From: CANNDT01 sp945876205
GTDB lineage: Bacteria > Acidobacteriota > Vicinamibacteria > Vicinamibacterales > UBA2999
Direction of reading: 5' to 3'
DNA length: 64,000 nucleotides
Assembly (NCBI GenBank): GCA_947503365.1
Contig: CANNDT010000009.1
Location: 1-64,000, forward strand
In this document: positions 28,767-39,000 of the stretch, one piece after another
How the letters are laid out: every line of letters begins with the position of its first letter
Numbering within the stretch: the stretch's first letter is position 1
Notes under the pieces: model-generated
Seen by the model: only the letters and a program-made list of their open reading frames with translations
Databases searched by the model: none
Told to the model about the DNA's origin: nothing
Program-made: the position numbers and the translations under genes

Positions 28767-29201
28767 TTGTCAGAGGCGGTCGCCTTGGCTCGTATCCGAA
28801 AGATCCTGCTCGCCACGCTGGCAGCAGGACTCGTCGGCACGCTCAGCGAGCTGCTCCTGTTAGGGCACTTCGACTCGGTGCAGCAGTGGATACCTCTGGT
28901 GCTGCTGGGCATTGGCGTCGTCACGGTGACGTGGCATGCCGCGCGGCCAAGCGCTCTGTCGGTACGGGCGCTGCAGGTCACGATGGCGCTGTGTGTAGCT
29001 GCGGGAGTACTCGGTGTGGGCCTGCACTACGACGGCAACGTTGAATTCGAGCTGGAGATCACGCCGGCGATGGCCGGCCTCGAGCTGGTTCAACAAGCGC
29101 TCGCTGGCGCAACACCCGTGCTGGCTCCGGGCGCCATGGCGATGCTGGGGCTGGTCGGACTTGCGCACGCGTACCGTCATCCGTGTATTACCGCTGACTA
29201 G
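28767..29201 (+). CDS. Four-helix membrane protein of unknown function
   Basis: 144 residues from a TTG at 28767; a later TTG (28782) is possible and no strong Shine-Dalgarno sequence decides. Four hydrophobic segments are clear: about 12-32, 41-56, 66-86 and 110-133. A short acidic loop (YDGNVEFELEIT) precedes the last. No family was recognised. It sits between the NPP gene and a helix-hairpin-helix protein, with a small spacing to the latter (26 bp). Confidence 0.6.
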   Translation: MSEAVALARIRKILLATLAAGLVGTLSELLLLGHFDSVQQWIPLVLLGIGVVTVTWHAARPSALSVRALQVTMALCVAAGVLGVGLHYDGNVEFELEITPAMAGLELVQQALAGATPVLAPGAMAMLGLVGLAHAYRHPCITAD

Positions 29202-29227
29202 GACGCATTCATTCGGGAAGGTGACAC

Positions 29228-29869
29228 ATGAATCGATTCATCACGATCAGCGCCTGTGCGGTTGTGGCCGTGCTGATGGCTGGGCGACCCGTTCACGCGC
29301 AGGTGGGAAAGTCCGTGACGATCGTCGAAGCGAACGTCGCGACCGAAGCGGAACTGGCTGCGCTGCCTCACATGAACGCGGCTCGCGCGAAGGCGCTGGT
29401 CGGCAAGCGGCCATTCGCCAACATGCTCGCGCTCGACATGTTCCTGACCAGCCAGGGACTCACCCGGCCGGAGCTGACCGAGCTCTACGCCCGGGTCTTC
29501 CTGCCCGTGCATCTCAATACGACGACGCGCGAGGAGATCCTGCTGATCCCGGGAACCGGCACGCGGATGGTACGCGAGTTTCTCGAGTACCGGCCGTACA
29601 AGGCGCTGGCGCAGTTTCATCGCGAGATTGGCAAGTACGTCGACGACAAGGAACTGGCGCGTCTCGAACAGTACGTGTTCGTGCCGATCGACCTCAACAC
29701 CGCGAGTGATGCCGACATCCTGACGATTCCCGGGCTGGGCAACCGGATGCTGCGCGAGTTCAAGGAATATCGCCCCTACAAGGCGATAGAGCAGTTCCGG
29801 CGCGAGATCGGGAAGTACGTCAGCAAAGAAGAAGTCGCGCGTCTCGAGCGATACGTCGCCATCAACTGA
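29228..29869 (+). CDS. Secreted protein with three helix-hairpin-helix repeats (ComEA-like)
   Basis: 213 residues. A signal peptide ends near VHAQ (about residue 24). Three tandem units of about 60 residues each open with N-x-A/T-T-x-E/D (NVATEAEL, NTTTREEI, NTASDADI) and contain a hairpin such as IPGTGTRMV or IPGLGNRML. Units two and three are very alike. ComEA-like domains bind DNA, but three in tandem without a membrane anchor is unusual, and the repeats may serve another role. GGAAGG 7 nt upstream supports the ATG. Confidence 0.82.
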   Translation: MNRFITISACAVVAVLMAGRPVHAQVGKSVTIVEANVATEAELAALPHMNAARAKALVGKRPFANMLALDMFLTSQGLTRPELTELYARVFLPVHLNTTTREEILLIPGTGTRMVREFLEYRPYKALAQFHREIGKYVDDKELARLEQYVFVPIDLNTASDADILTIPGLGNRMLREFKEYRPYKAIEQFRREIGKYVSKEEVARLERYVAIN

Positions 29870-29964
29870 CACGCCTCGCCGTTGACCGCCGTGCCGGTGG
29901 ACGTCGACGTCGAACGTCGATGCACGCGCGTCCGTTGTCTTCGGTAGTATTGGCTGGTGCAATC

Positions 29965-30465
<501 letters not shown>

Positions 30466-30466
30466 C

Positions 30467-32377
30467 TCAAATCTCCACCTGCACGCCGAGCTCGACGACG
30501 CGTTCGGGCGGAAGGCGGAAGAAGGCGGTCGCGCGCTGGGCGTTGCGTGACATCAGCACGAACAGCCGCTCGCGCCAGAGGGCCATGCCTCGCCGCTTGG
30601 TGGGAATGATCGTCTCCCGCCCGAGGAAGAACGTCACATCATCCGGATCGAGGTCGACGCCCTTGGCTTTCGCGAGCGCCAGCGCCTCGGGGACGTCCGG
30701 GTCCTGCATGAAGCCGTACTTCACCTTCACATTGAAGACGCCGTGACCAAGCGCCTCCACCGAGGCCTGCTCCGCCTCGGGCACGTGAGGCACCTGCGCC
30801 GTCGTGACCATCAGGATCACGATGTGTTCGTGCAGCACCTTGTTGAAGCGGAGGTTGTGCGAGAGCGCCGCCGGGGTGCCCTTCGGCTGCGCGGTCATGA
30901 AGACCGCCGTGCCTGAGACGCGCACCGGCGGGTTCGCGATCACCGCCGCCATGAATTCGTCGAGCGGTATCGCCCGCGACGTCAGGCGCTCCGCAATCAA
31001 CTGTCGTCCGGTCTTCCAGGTCGTCATCAGGATGAAGACGAGCGTGGCCACGCTGAGCGGCAGCCAGCCGCCGCGGACGACCTTGAGCAGGTTCGCGCCG
31101 ACCAGCGCGAGATCGATGGTGATGAACACCGCCGTGACGCAGTATGCGACCGGCAGCGGCCACTTCCAGCGCTCGGTCATCACGATGTGCAGGAGCAGCG
31201 CGGTGATCAGCATCGTGATCGTCACCGCGACGCCGTAGGTGGCCGCCAGCGCGCTGGACGACCGGAACCCGAAGACGATCAGGATCGTGCACACCGCCAA
31301 CGCCCAGTTCACCTGCGGCACGTAGACCTGCCCCATCTCGTGCGACGAGGTGTGCTCGATGTCGAGACGAGGCGCGAACCCGAGCTGGATCGCCTGGCGC
31401 GTGAGCGAAAACGCACCGGAGATCAGCGCCTGCGACGCGATGATCGCCGCGAGCGTCGAGATTCCGACGAGCGGCAGCAGCGCCCACACCGGCGTCATCC
31501 TGAAGAACGGCTGCGACGCCGCATCCGGATGAATCAGCAGCAAAGCGCCCTGGCCGAAATAATTCAGCATCAGCGCCGGCAGCACCATCCCGTACCAGGC
31601 GAGGCGAATGGGACGCCTTCCGAAATGTCCCATGTCCGCGTACAGAGCCTCGCCACCGGTGACGGCCAGCACGACACCCCCGAGCACCGGGAACCCATGC
31701 CATCCGTTGTCCCGAAAATATCTGACGGCGTGCCGCGGATCGAGCGCGCCAAATACCGCCGGCTCCTGTATGACCCAGATGAACCCCAGGAACGCGATGG
31801 TGAGGAACCAGACGATCATGATCGGGCCAAACAACCCTCCGACCCGGTGCGTGCCGAACTTCTGGATGGCGAAAATCCCGAAGATGATGGCGACGGAGAG
31901 AGGCAGCACGTACGGCCCAAAGAGCGGCGTCGCGACCTCGAGTCCTTCCATCGCGCCGAGCACCGTGATGGCCGGCGTGATCATGCCGTCGCCGTAGAGC
32001 AGCGCGGCCCCGAAGATGCCGAGCAGAACCAGGATCGGCCTGCCCGACGCGAGGCCGCCGTTCGACTTGGCCGATCCCTTCCTCGGCGGCAGCAGCGCGA
32101 TCAGCGCCAGGATCCCGCCCTCACCCTGGTTGTCGGCGCGCATCACGATCGCGATGTACTTGATCGAGACGACGATGATCAGGGCGTAGAGGATCAGCGA
32201 GAGGACGCCGAGCACGTTTTCGTGGGTGGGCGCCACCGCGTGAGCGCCAAAGAAGCACTCACGAATCGTGTAGAGCGGGCTCGTCCCGATGTCGCCGTAG
32301 ACGACGCCGACGGCGGTCAGTGTGAGCGGCAGCAGCTTGCTGCGGCCATGGGCTACGGCGGGGGCAGGCGTGGTCAT
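30467..32377 (-). CDS. kup: KUP family potassium uptake protein
   Basis: 636 residues from ATG at 32377; an ATG 16 codons earlier (32425) is possible. About twelve transmembrane helices occupy residues 1-440. The family signature GVVYGDIGTSPLYT is at about 21-34, with DNQGEGGILAL in the following loop. A roughly 190-residue cytoplasmic C-terminal domain follows. It is a proton-coupled K+ importer of the inner membrane. It converges on mscL; both deal with osmotic balance. Confidence 0.96.
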   Translation of the reverse strand: MTTPAPAVAHGRSKLLPLTLTAVGVVYGDIGTSPLYTIRECFFGAHAVAPTHENVLGVLSLILYALIIVVSIKYIAIVMRADNQGEGGILALIALLPPRKGSAKSNGGLASGRPILVLLGIFGAALLYGDGMITPAITVLGAMEGLEVATPLFGPYVLPLSVAIIFGIFAIQKFGTHRVGGLFGPIMIVWFLTIAFLGFIWVIQEPAVFGALDPRHAVRYFRDNGWHGFPVLGGVVLAVTGGEALYADMGHFGRRPIRLAWYGMVLPALMLNYFGQGALLLIHPDAASQPFFRMTPVWALLPLVGISTLAAIIASQALISGAFSLTRQAIQLGFAPRLDIEHTSSHEMGQVYVPQVNWALAVCTILIVFGFRSSSALAATYGVAVTITMLITALLLHIVMTERWKWPLPVAYCVTAVFITIDLALVGANLLKVVRGGWLPLSVATLVFILMTTWKTGRQLIAERLTSRAIPLDEFMAAVIANPPVRVSGTAVFMTAQPKGTPAALSHNLRFNKVLHEHIVILMVTTAQVPHVPEAEQASVEALGHGVFNVKVKYGFMQDPDVPEALALAKAKGVDLDPDDVTFFLGRETIIPTKRRGMALWRERLFVLMSRNAQRATAFFRLPPERVVELGVQVEI

Positions 32378-32475
32378 TCGAACTTCGGAGAATACCACGC
32401 TGGAATTCGTGAACCATGACCCCAACTCAGCTCTCCAGGATCACCTGAAGAACCAGAACACGCCGAACTAACCCG

Positions 32476-33249
32476 TTATCCAACGTAGAGTGTTCGCGCC
32501 GTCAGCTCGCGATGGTTGAGGCCGGCGGCCTTGTCGAACAGTTTGAGCATCGGCGGCAGGTCCACCTGGAAGCGCCACTCCTCGGCGCGGCCGCCTGCCG
32601 CTCGAAATTTCGCAGCAGTCGTCTCCCACCAGGGCGTCACACCCCGCGCGATCGGCTCTACTACGAGCACTTTCACGCCCTTGGCAGCGGCGGCGAGCAG
32701 GCGATCTTCCACGTGTTGACGCGTTGCCTCAGGCAATTCGTTCAGGACGTAGCCGGCAACGATGGCGCCGCCCGGTCGGACATCTGGAATGCGGGCGACG
32801 TCGCCCTGGCGCGCGCGGCCGTCTATGCCGAGATCCTTGTAGGTTCGCCGCGCTTCATCCACAGCCCACGGATGGCGATCGATGCCCGTCACCGACGAGG
32901 CGGCCGCGCCCGCCGCGATCGCCCACGCGGCGCCGGCGGCTCCGGTGCCGCACCCGAGGTCTAGGATGTGCGAGGGAGGCGGACTGTCCGCGCCCGACTT
33001 CGTGACAATGAGGTAGGTCGTGAGGAAATGAAGCGGCGCGTAGAACAGGGCAAAGGCCGCCCGCTTGCCCGCGCTGTCGAGCGTGCCCTGGACGGCCGGG
33101 CGATGGGGACCGGCGCGGCGCCGCTCGACGTAGGCGGCCGACAGCGCCCGAAGCGCGCGCGTCACCTCCGCGACGCGCAGGTCGGCCAGGTGCCGCGCTT
33201 CCAATGCGGCGAGCCAGTCGGCGAAGATCGCGGGCGGCGATTCACTCAT
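32476..33249 (-). CDS. Class I SAM-dependent methyltransferase
   Basis: 257 residues. The SAM-binding motif I is HILDLGCGTGAAGAAWA (about residues 93-109), with motif II GIDRHPWAVDEA and motif IV region GGAIVAGYVLNELPE. The helical N terminus and the TARTLYVG end recall Rsm22-like mitochondrial ribosome methyltransferases, but the N-terminal resemblance is weak and the substrate is unknown. It stands between kup and a small membrane protein gene. Confidence 0.8.
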   Translation of the reverse strand: MSESPPAIFADWLAALEARHLADLRVAEVTRALRALSAAYVERRRAGPHRPAVQGTLDSAGKRAAFALFYAPLHFLTTYLIVTKSGADSPPPSHILDLGCGTGAAGAAWAIAAGAAASSVTGIDRHPWAVDEARRTYKDLGIDGRARQGDVARIPDVRPGGAIVAGYVLNELPEATRQHVEDRLLAAAAKGVKVLVVEPIARGVTPWWETTAAKFRAAGGRAEEWRFQVDLPPMLKLFDKAAGLNHRELTARTLYVG

Positions 33250-33280
33250 CCAGCCACGATCTTATGCGCGCGCGGACGTT

Positions 33281-33556
33281 CTACGTCAGCTGCGGAACGT
33301 CGGGATCTCCCACCGCCTCTGACAGCTCGCGAGACGGCGTGAAGCCGCCGTACTCGGCAGGCGATTCGGTCTGCGTCATCAAGCCGGTGATCAGGCCCAC
33401 CGCGCCAAGCGCCATCGGAATGAACGCGTATCGCCGCTCGGCCGCCGGAAGGAACAGCGGCGACAGCACCAGCGCGGTGCACATCATGAAGTCGAGGGCG
33501 AGATGACCCTTCATCGGTATCACCTTCACCAGGCCGGCTTCGTAGTTAGTGACCAT
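33281..33556 (-). CDS. Small membrane protein, SPW-repeat-like, perhaps N-terminally truncated
   Basis: 91 residues with two transmembrane segments (about 20-37 and 45-62) joined by an arginine-containing turn. NYEAGLVKVIPMKGHLALD resembles the middle of SPW-type four-helix proteins, where it links the two halves, so this ORF may be only the second half. The first half is not present upstream on this strand. It is divergent from the PA2779-like gene, with 95 bp between starts. Confidence 0.55.
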   Translation of the reverse strand: MVTNYEAGLVKVIPMKGHLALDFMMCTALVLSPLFLPAAERRYAFIPMALGAVGLITGLMTQTESPAEYGGFTPSRELSEAVGDPDVPQLT

Positions 33557-33623
33557 CGCGTTGACGCTGGCTGCCGTGCCGGCGTTGCGCGTGACATCCG
33601 AAGCTCATCCAGAGAAGCTTCGC

Positions 33624-33629
33624 TACAAT
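33624..33629 (+). promoter_or_regulatory. Candidate -10 element of the outer-membrane protease operon
   Basis: TACAAT, 22 bp upstream of the PA2779-like ATG. Transcription would start near 33636, just before AGGAGG at 33637-33642. No good -35 is seen. An inverted repeat (GAAGCT...AGCTTC, about 33600-33621) overlaps the -35 area and could be an operator. Confidence 0.4.
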
Positions 33630-33651
33630 CATGGCAGGAGGCACCGAACGC

Positions 33652-34044
33652 ATGCGCATGTCCGCTCTACTCGTCGCTCTCGTGTTCTTATTTGTCGCCA
33701 CGGTTTCGCCGGCTGGCGCCCAGACTTCCCACTCCGCACCGCAATCGGCTATCGATGCGGCGCTTCAGCAGAAAATCTCGAACGCCACCGCCGATCGCGA
33801 AGCCGTGCTGCGGCTGCTCGATCGCCCGGAGGTGCAGTCGGTCGCCGGCAATGCCGGTCTCGATCTGCGCCGCGCCAAGGACGCCGTCTCGACCATCGAC
33901 GGCCCCCAGCTGACCGAGCTCACGGCGCAGGCCTCCCAGGTGCAGCGGGCGCTGGAGGGCGGCCAATCGCGCATCACGATCAACACCACGCTGCTGATCA
34001 TCGGGCTGCTGGTGCTCGTTCTGCTCATCCTCGCTTTGAAGTAG
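33652..34044 (+). CDS. PA2779-like small periplasmic/membrane protein
   Basis: 130 residues. The ATG at 33652 is chosen because AGGAGG lies 9 nt upstream; an ATG at 33631 would include that site. A signal peptide (to about residue 24, PAGAQ) is followed by a helical region with REAVLRLLDRPEVQSVAGNAGLD, and a C-terminal transmembrane helix (TLLIIGLLVLVLLILALK). This layout is that of PA2779 family proteins, which are encoded beside PA2778 family C39 cysteine peptidases; a C39 domain gene follows after 2 bp. The function of the pair is unknown. Confidence 0.7.
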   Translation: MRMSALLVALVFLFVATVSPAGAQTSHSAPQSAIDAALQQKISNATADREAVLRLLDRPEVQSVAGNAGLDLRRAKDAVSTIDGPQLTELTAQASQVQRALEGGQSRITINTTLLIIGLLVLVLLILALK

Positions 34045-34046
34045 CA

Positions 34047-36026
34047 ATGCGCCGGTTCGGCGCTGCTCTGCTGATCATCCTGGCTGCGCACGGACCGTCC
34101 GTGCGCGGCCAGGCGTCGGAGGCCGCACCGCTTCCGCTCCTCGACGTTCCCTTCATTTCCCAATCCGAAGCGTTGTGTGGCGGAGCTGCAGCCGCGATGG
34201 TGATGCGGTTCTGGGGTGCCCGCGACGTGTCCGCGGAATCGTTCGCACACCTCGTGGACCGCAGCGCCGCAGGGATCCGGACCGATGCATTGATCGGTGA
34301 GCTCCGGCGTCTTGGCTGGGACGCCACCGGCGTCGCCGGCACCGACGCGCTCCTGGCGCGCGAGCTGGCTCGCGGCCGTCCCGTGGTCACGCTCATCGAA
34401 GACCATCCGGGTGCCTACCACTACGTCGTCATCGTCGCCCGCCACGATCGCGGCGTCGTCTTTCACGATCCCGCTCGCGTCCCGTTCCGCGTGATGGCGG
34501 TCAACGAATTCGACAGGCGCTGGGCTGCTGCCGATCGGTGGATGGCGGTCGTCGTCCCGGGCACGGCGACCACCGTGCAGCCGCTCGACGCTCCGGCCAC
34601 GGTTCCTCGGTCTTCATGCGACCAGTTGATCAGCGACGGTGTGGCCGCCGCGCGCAACAACGATCTCGGCAGCGCGGAGATCGCGCTGACGTCGGCGTTC
34701 TCATGCCCGGGCTCGGCGGCGGCGCGGGAACTCGCCGGCGTGCGCCTTCTCCAGCAGCGCTGGACTGACGTGGACGCGCTGGCAACCGTGGCGGTCACCC
34801 AGGACGCGGGCGACACCTACGCATGGAAGCTGCTCGCGACGGCGCGGTTTATCGAGGACGACCCGCTCGGAGCGCTCGACGCGTGGAATCGGGCGAGCGA
34901 ACCGCGTGTCGATGCCGTGCGGATTGACGGCCTCACTCACACGCGCCACCGTGTCGTCGAGCGACTGCTGGACGTCCCCACGGGAGAGATGCTCACGGCC
35001 GACGCCTTGGTCCGCGCACAGCGGAGACTGCGCGAGCTTCCAGCGGCGGTTTCGACTCGGTTGGAATTCACCCCTGCGCCGTCGGGGGTCGTGGAACTTC
35101 GAGGCGCGGTCGTGGAGCGCCCGCTGTTGCCAACGTCTCCTTTCACCCTCGCGGCACTCGCGGTGTCTGCCGCGGCAGCGCGCGAAATTCGCGTGGCGCT
35201 GGGATCGGTGTCCGGCGGCGGCGAGCAAATCGTCGTCGCGTGGAGGTTCTGGGAAGGTCGCCGGCGCCTGGCCGGCGGGATTCGCGCGCCTGCACCGTGG
35301 GGCGGCGTCTGGAGCGTGGACGGTCTTCGTGAGCGGCAGGCCTTCACGTCGACGGCGTTTCCCGCCTCCGAGCGCAGCGGCGCGCAGCTCGCGCAATCGA
35401 ATTGGGCCACGCGACGGCTGCGCTGGTCTGTCGCGGCTGGAGTGGATCGCTGGCACGCGCGCGGCACGTTCGGAAGCGTCGCCGGGGGTCTGCGGCTTGC
35501 GTCAGGCGGCGACCGTTTCACCGTTCAGACTCAAGCCACCAACTGGCTCGGACGCGACGGCTTCACCGCCGGCGGCGCGGCGGTGCGCGCGCGCTCATCG
35601 AGCGAACCGCGGGGCGTGGTGTGGCTGGCAACCGGCGCCGTCGAAAGGGTGAGCACACGGACGCCGATGGAGTTGTGGCCGGCGGGGGATACCGGCGCCG
35701 CGCGTTCGACGCTGTTGCGCGCTCATCCCGTGCTCGCCGGTCAAGGCCGCATGCGCGTGTCGCGAATTGGCCGCGCCATCGAGCAGGCATCTGTCGAAGG
35801 CCAGCGGTGGTGGCGCATCGCGGGACCGATCCGCGGCGCCGCGGCGGCGTTTGTCGATGCCGCCCGCACGTCTCGCCGCACGGCGGGGGCGCCTCGCCTC
35901 GATGTCGATGCCGGAATTGGCGTGCGATTTATCGGCGGCGGCATCCCTGGCACCCTCCGTATCGACCTCGCCACGGGCATCAGCGACGGGGCGAAGGCCC
36001 TCTCGTTTGTGTATGTGGTAGAGTAG
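34047..36026 (+). CDS. C39-like cysteine peptidase fused to TPR, POTRA-like and beta-barrel regions
   Basis: 659 residues. After a signal peptide (about 1-21), a C39/papain-like domain spans about 28-175 with catalytic Cys44 (SEALCGG), His125 (YHYVVIVA) and Asp141 (FHDPAR). TPR-like helices follow at about 190-285. Residues about 288-360 fit a POTRA pattern (VDAVRIDGLTHTRHRVVERL, then LRELPAAV). Residues about 365-659 alternate as beta strands, ending in an Omp85-like closing region. C39-TPR proteins of the PA2778 family lack the last two parts. It is probably an outer-membrane protein with an attached protease. Confidence 0.75.
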   Translation: MRRFGAALLIILAAHGPSVRGQASEAAPLPLLDVPFISQSEALCGGAAAAMVMRFWGARDVSAESFAHLVDRSAAGIRTDALIGELRRLGWDATGVAGTDALLARELARGRPVVTLIEDHPGAYHYVVIVARHDRGVVFHDPARVPFRVMAVNEFDRRWAAADRWMAVVVPGTATTVQPLDAPATVPRSSCDQLISDGVAAARNNDLGSAEIALTSAFSCPGSAAARELAGVRLLQQRWTDVDALATVAVTQDAGDTYAWKLLATARFIEDDPLGALDAWNRASEPRVDAVRIDGLTHTRHRVVERLLDVPTGEMLTADALVRAQRRLRELPAAVSTRLEFTPAPSGVVELRGAVVERPLLPTSPFTLAALAVSAAAAREIRVALGSVSGGGEQIVVAWRFWEGRRRLAGGIRAPAPWGGVWSVDGLRERQAFTSTAFPASERSGAQLAQSNWATRRLRWSVAAGVDRWHARGTFGSVAGGLRLASGGDRFTVQTQATNWLGRDGFTAGGAAVRARSSSEPRGVVWLATGAVERVSTRTPMELWPAGDTGAARSTLLRAHPVLAGQGRMRVSRIGRAIEQASVEGQRWWRIAGPIRGAAAAFVDAARTSRRTAGAPRLDVDAGIGVRFIGGGIPGTLRIDLATGISDGAKALSFVYVVE

Positions 36027-36058
36027 CCGCCTTCCAAATCCCGAACTCAGGGGTGCCC

Positions 36059-39000
36059 ATGGTGCGGTACACGGCGGCAGTCGTGTGTCTCCTCACGGTC
36101 GTCGCCGTGGCGAGACCGGCGGAGGCGCAGTATTTCGGACGCAACAAGGTCCACTACGATCGCCTGGAGTTCCGCGTCCTGCAGACGGACCACTTCGACG
36201 TCTACTACTACGCCGAAGAAGAACAGGCGACGCGCCATGCCGCTCGCATGGCCGAGCGCTGGTACTCGCGGTTTTCGCGACTGCTCGACCACACGTTCGC
36301 GCATCGGCAGCCGCTTGTCCTCTACGCGAGCCATCCGCACTTCTCCCAGACCAACGTCACGCCATCGGCACCGGGGGAGGGCACCGGCGGCCTGACGGAG
36401 CGGACCAAGTCGCGCATCGCGATGCCCTTTGCGCCCGGCCTTGGAGAAACCGATCACGTGCTCGGCCACGAGATCGCGCATGCCTTCCAGATCGACATCG
36501 CCAAGGGCGCGGGGCAGAACGCGTTCACCATGCCGGGGTGGTTCATCGAGGGGATGGCGGAGTACCTGTCGCTCGGTCCCAGCAACGCCAACACGATGAT
36601 GTGGCTGCGGGATGCCGCGATTCACCAGCGGTTGCCGACACTGAAGCAGCTCGAGAATCCGCGCTACTTTCCATATCGATACGGCCATGCGTTCTGGTCG
36701 TATCTGACGACCACCTATGGCGACGAGATCGTGGCGCGCATCCTGCGATCGAAGATCCGCGGGGTGATCCCTCGGCTCGAGGCGCTCACCGGCGTCGACC
36801 GCGCGCAGTTGACGCGCGACTGGCACGAGTCCATTCCATCGGAGTCGCCGGCGGCCGACGAGGCGTTCACGGCGCCGCGCAGCGTGGTGGCATCCGCCCA
36901 GGACGGTGCGCGGTTGCACGTGTCCCCGGCGATCAGCCCCGATGGCCGTCGGGTGATGTTCGTGTCGGAGCGGGATCGACTCTCGCTTGATCTCTTCATG
37001 GCGGACGCCTCGAGCGGAGCGGTCCTCGACAAGATCGTGAGCACGGCGGCCGATCCGCACTTCGACAGCCTCCAGTACATCCAGTCGGCTGGCGCGTGGG
37101 ACCCCTCCGGCCGCCGATTCGCGATGGGTGCGTTGAGCGGCGGAAAGCCGCTGCTCGTGCTGGTCGACAGCGCGCATCCCGAGCGGCGGGAAGAGATCCA
37201 CATCGACCAGGTCAGCGAGATCTACAACCCAAGCTGGTCGCCCGACGGCACGCGCATCGTCTTCTCCGCCCTCGCCGGCGGGTTGTCCGACTTGTGGGTT
37301 TATTCGCTGCCGACCAGGACGTTGGAGCAGTTGACGGCGGACGGGTTCGCGGATCTCCACCCGGCGTGGTCGCCTGATGGGCAGACGATCGCCTTCGCGA
37401 CCGATCGATTCACGACCAACCTCGAGGACCTGGATTTCGGGCCGCTTCGTCTCGGCTTCGTCGATATGCGGACGGGGATCATCAGGCCTCTCGACTTTGC
37501 CCGGGGCGGGGCGCTCGCGACCGAGCCGTCGCGCGCAAAGCAGGTGAGTCCGCAGTGGGCGCCTGACGGCAAGGCGATCTACTTCGTCAGCGATCGCGAA
37601 GACATCAGCAACGTCTACCGCGCCGTGCTTGCGTCGGGCGAGCTGCGGCAGGTGACCAACGTGCCTGGCGGCGTCAGCGGAATCACGGCGACCAGTCCGG
37701 CGCTGGCGGTGGCATCGCAGGCGGGCACGCTCGCCTTCAGCGTCTACCGCAACGGGCGTTACGACATCCAGACGCTCGATGAGTCAGCCGCTGTGTCGGC
37801 GCGGCTGATCACGCCACCCTCGTCCGACGCTGAGCCCGATTCAGTCGTTCCGGAAGGCTCGCTGGTGCGCTTGCTGAGCGACGCGCGAACGGGACTGCCG
37901 AAGAAGAAGGATTTCGCGGCGACGCGTTACGACGATCGCCTTCGGCTGGAATCGATCGCGCCGCAGTACATCGGTGCGGCGACGGGCAGCGGGTTCGGCG
38001 GACGGGTGCTCGGGAGCTTCGGCTTCTCGTTCAGCGACACGCTGCGCGACCGGCAGGTGCACACCATGTTTCGCGGCGGCACCAGCCTCGACGATCTCGC
38101 GGCCCAGGTGGCGTACGTCAACCGCAAAGGACAGTGGAATTGGGGACTCGTCGCGGGCGTCGTGCCCTCGCGCTTCGTTGGCGCCCGCCGCGCGATGGAC
38201 CGGAACGGTGAATTCGTCACCCGAGAGACCGCAAACCTGCGCTACATGCACGAGTGGGGCGGGCTCACGGCGCAGTACCACATCAATCGTTCGCAGCGCT
38301 TCGAGTTCGGCGCCGGCATGCGAAGGACCGGCTTCGAGTGGCAGACCGTCACGCGCGTGGTCGACTCCGTGCTGCGCCAGACGGTCAGCGAGACGCTGGC
38401 CATGACCGATGCGGGAAAGGCCATTTACCTGGGTGAGGCGAATGCCGCGTTCGTTCACGACACCGCGGTGTGGAGTCCGACAAGTCCGATTCTTGGTCAA
38501 CGTCTGAGGCTCGAAATCGAGCCCGCGCTGGGCGGGCTGGCGTTCGCTGACGTGCGCGCCGACATGCGCCGGTATGTCATGCCTGTGCGGCCGGTGACAT
38601 TGGCGGCGCGGGTCAGTCACGTCGGGCGCTATGGACCCGATGCGGGAGATGGACGACTCACGCCGCTCGTCTATGGACTTCAAAGCCTGGTGCGCGGCTA
38701 CGACCTGCGCAGCTTTGCGATGGGTGAGTGCGGAGCCTCCGCGACCACATGCTCGCCGCTCGACGAGCTGACTGGCAGCAGGTTCGCGCTCGTGAACCTC
38801 GAGGTGCGCGCACCGCTGCTCGGGCTGCTGCGCGGCGACGTCTACTACGGACCGGTGCCGATCGAGGTGATCGCGTTCGTTGATGCCGGGTTCTTGTGGA
38901 CTCGCCACACCAGCGGTCCGCTGGAGCGGGATCGGTTCCGGAGTGTCGGCGCGGGCGCGCGGGCCAATCTGGGCGGCATCGTCTTCGAGATGACCGGCGT

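Noticed and set aside
31187..32419. A 410-codon open frame on the plus strand inside kup
   Set aside because: The frame is Arg/Asp/Gln/His-rich without domains, and kup on the minus strand is unmistakable.
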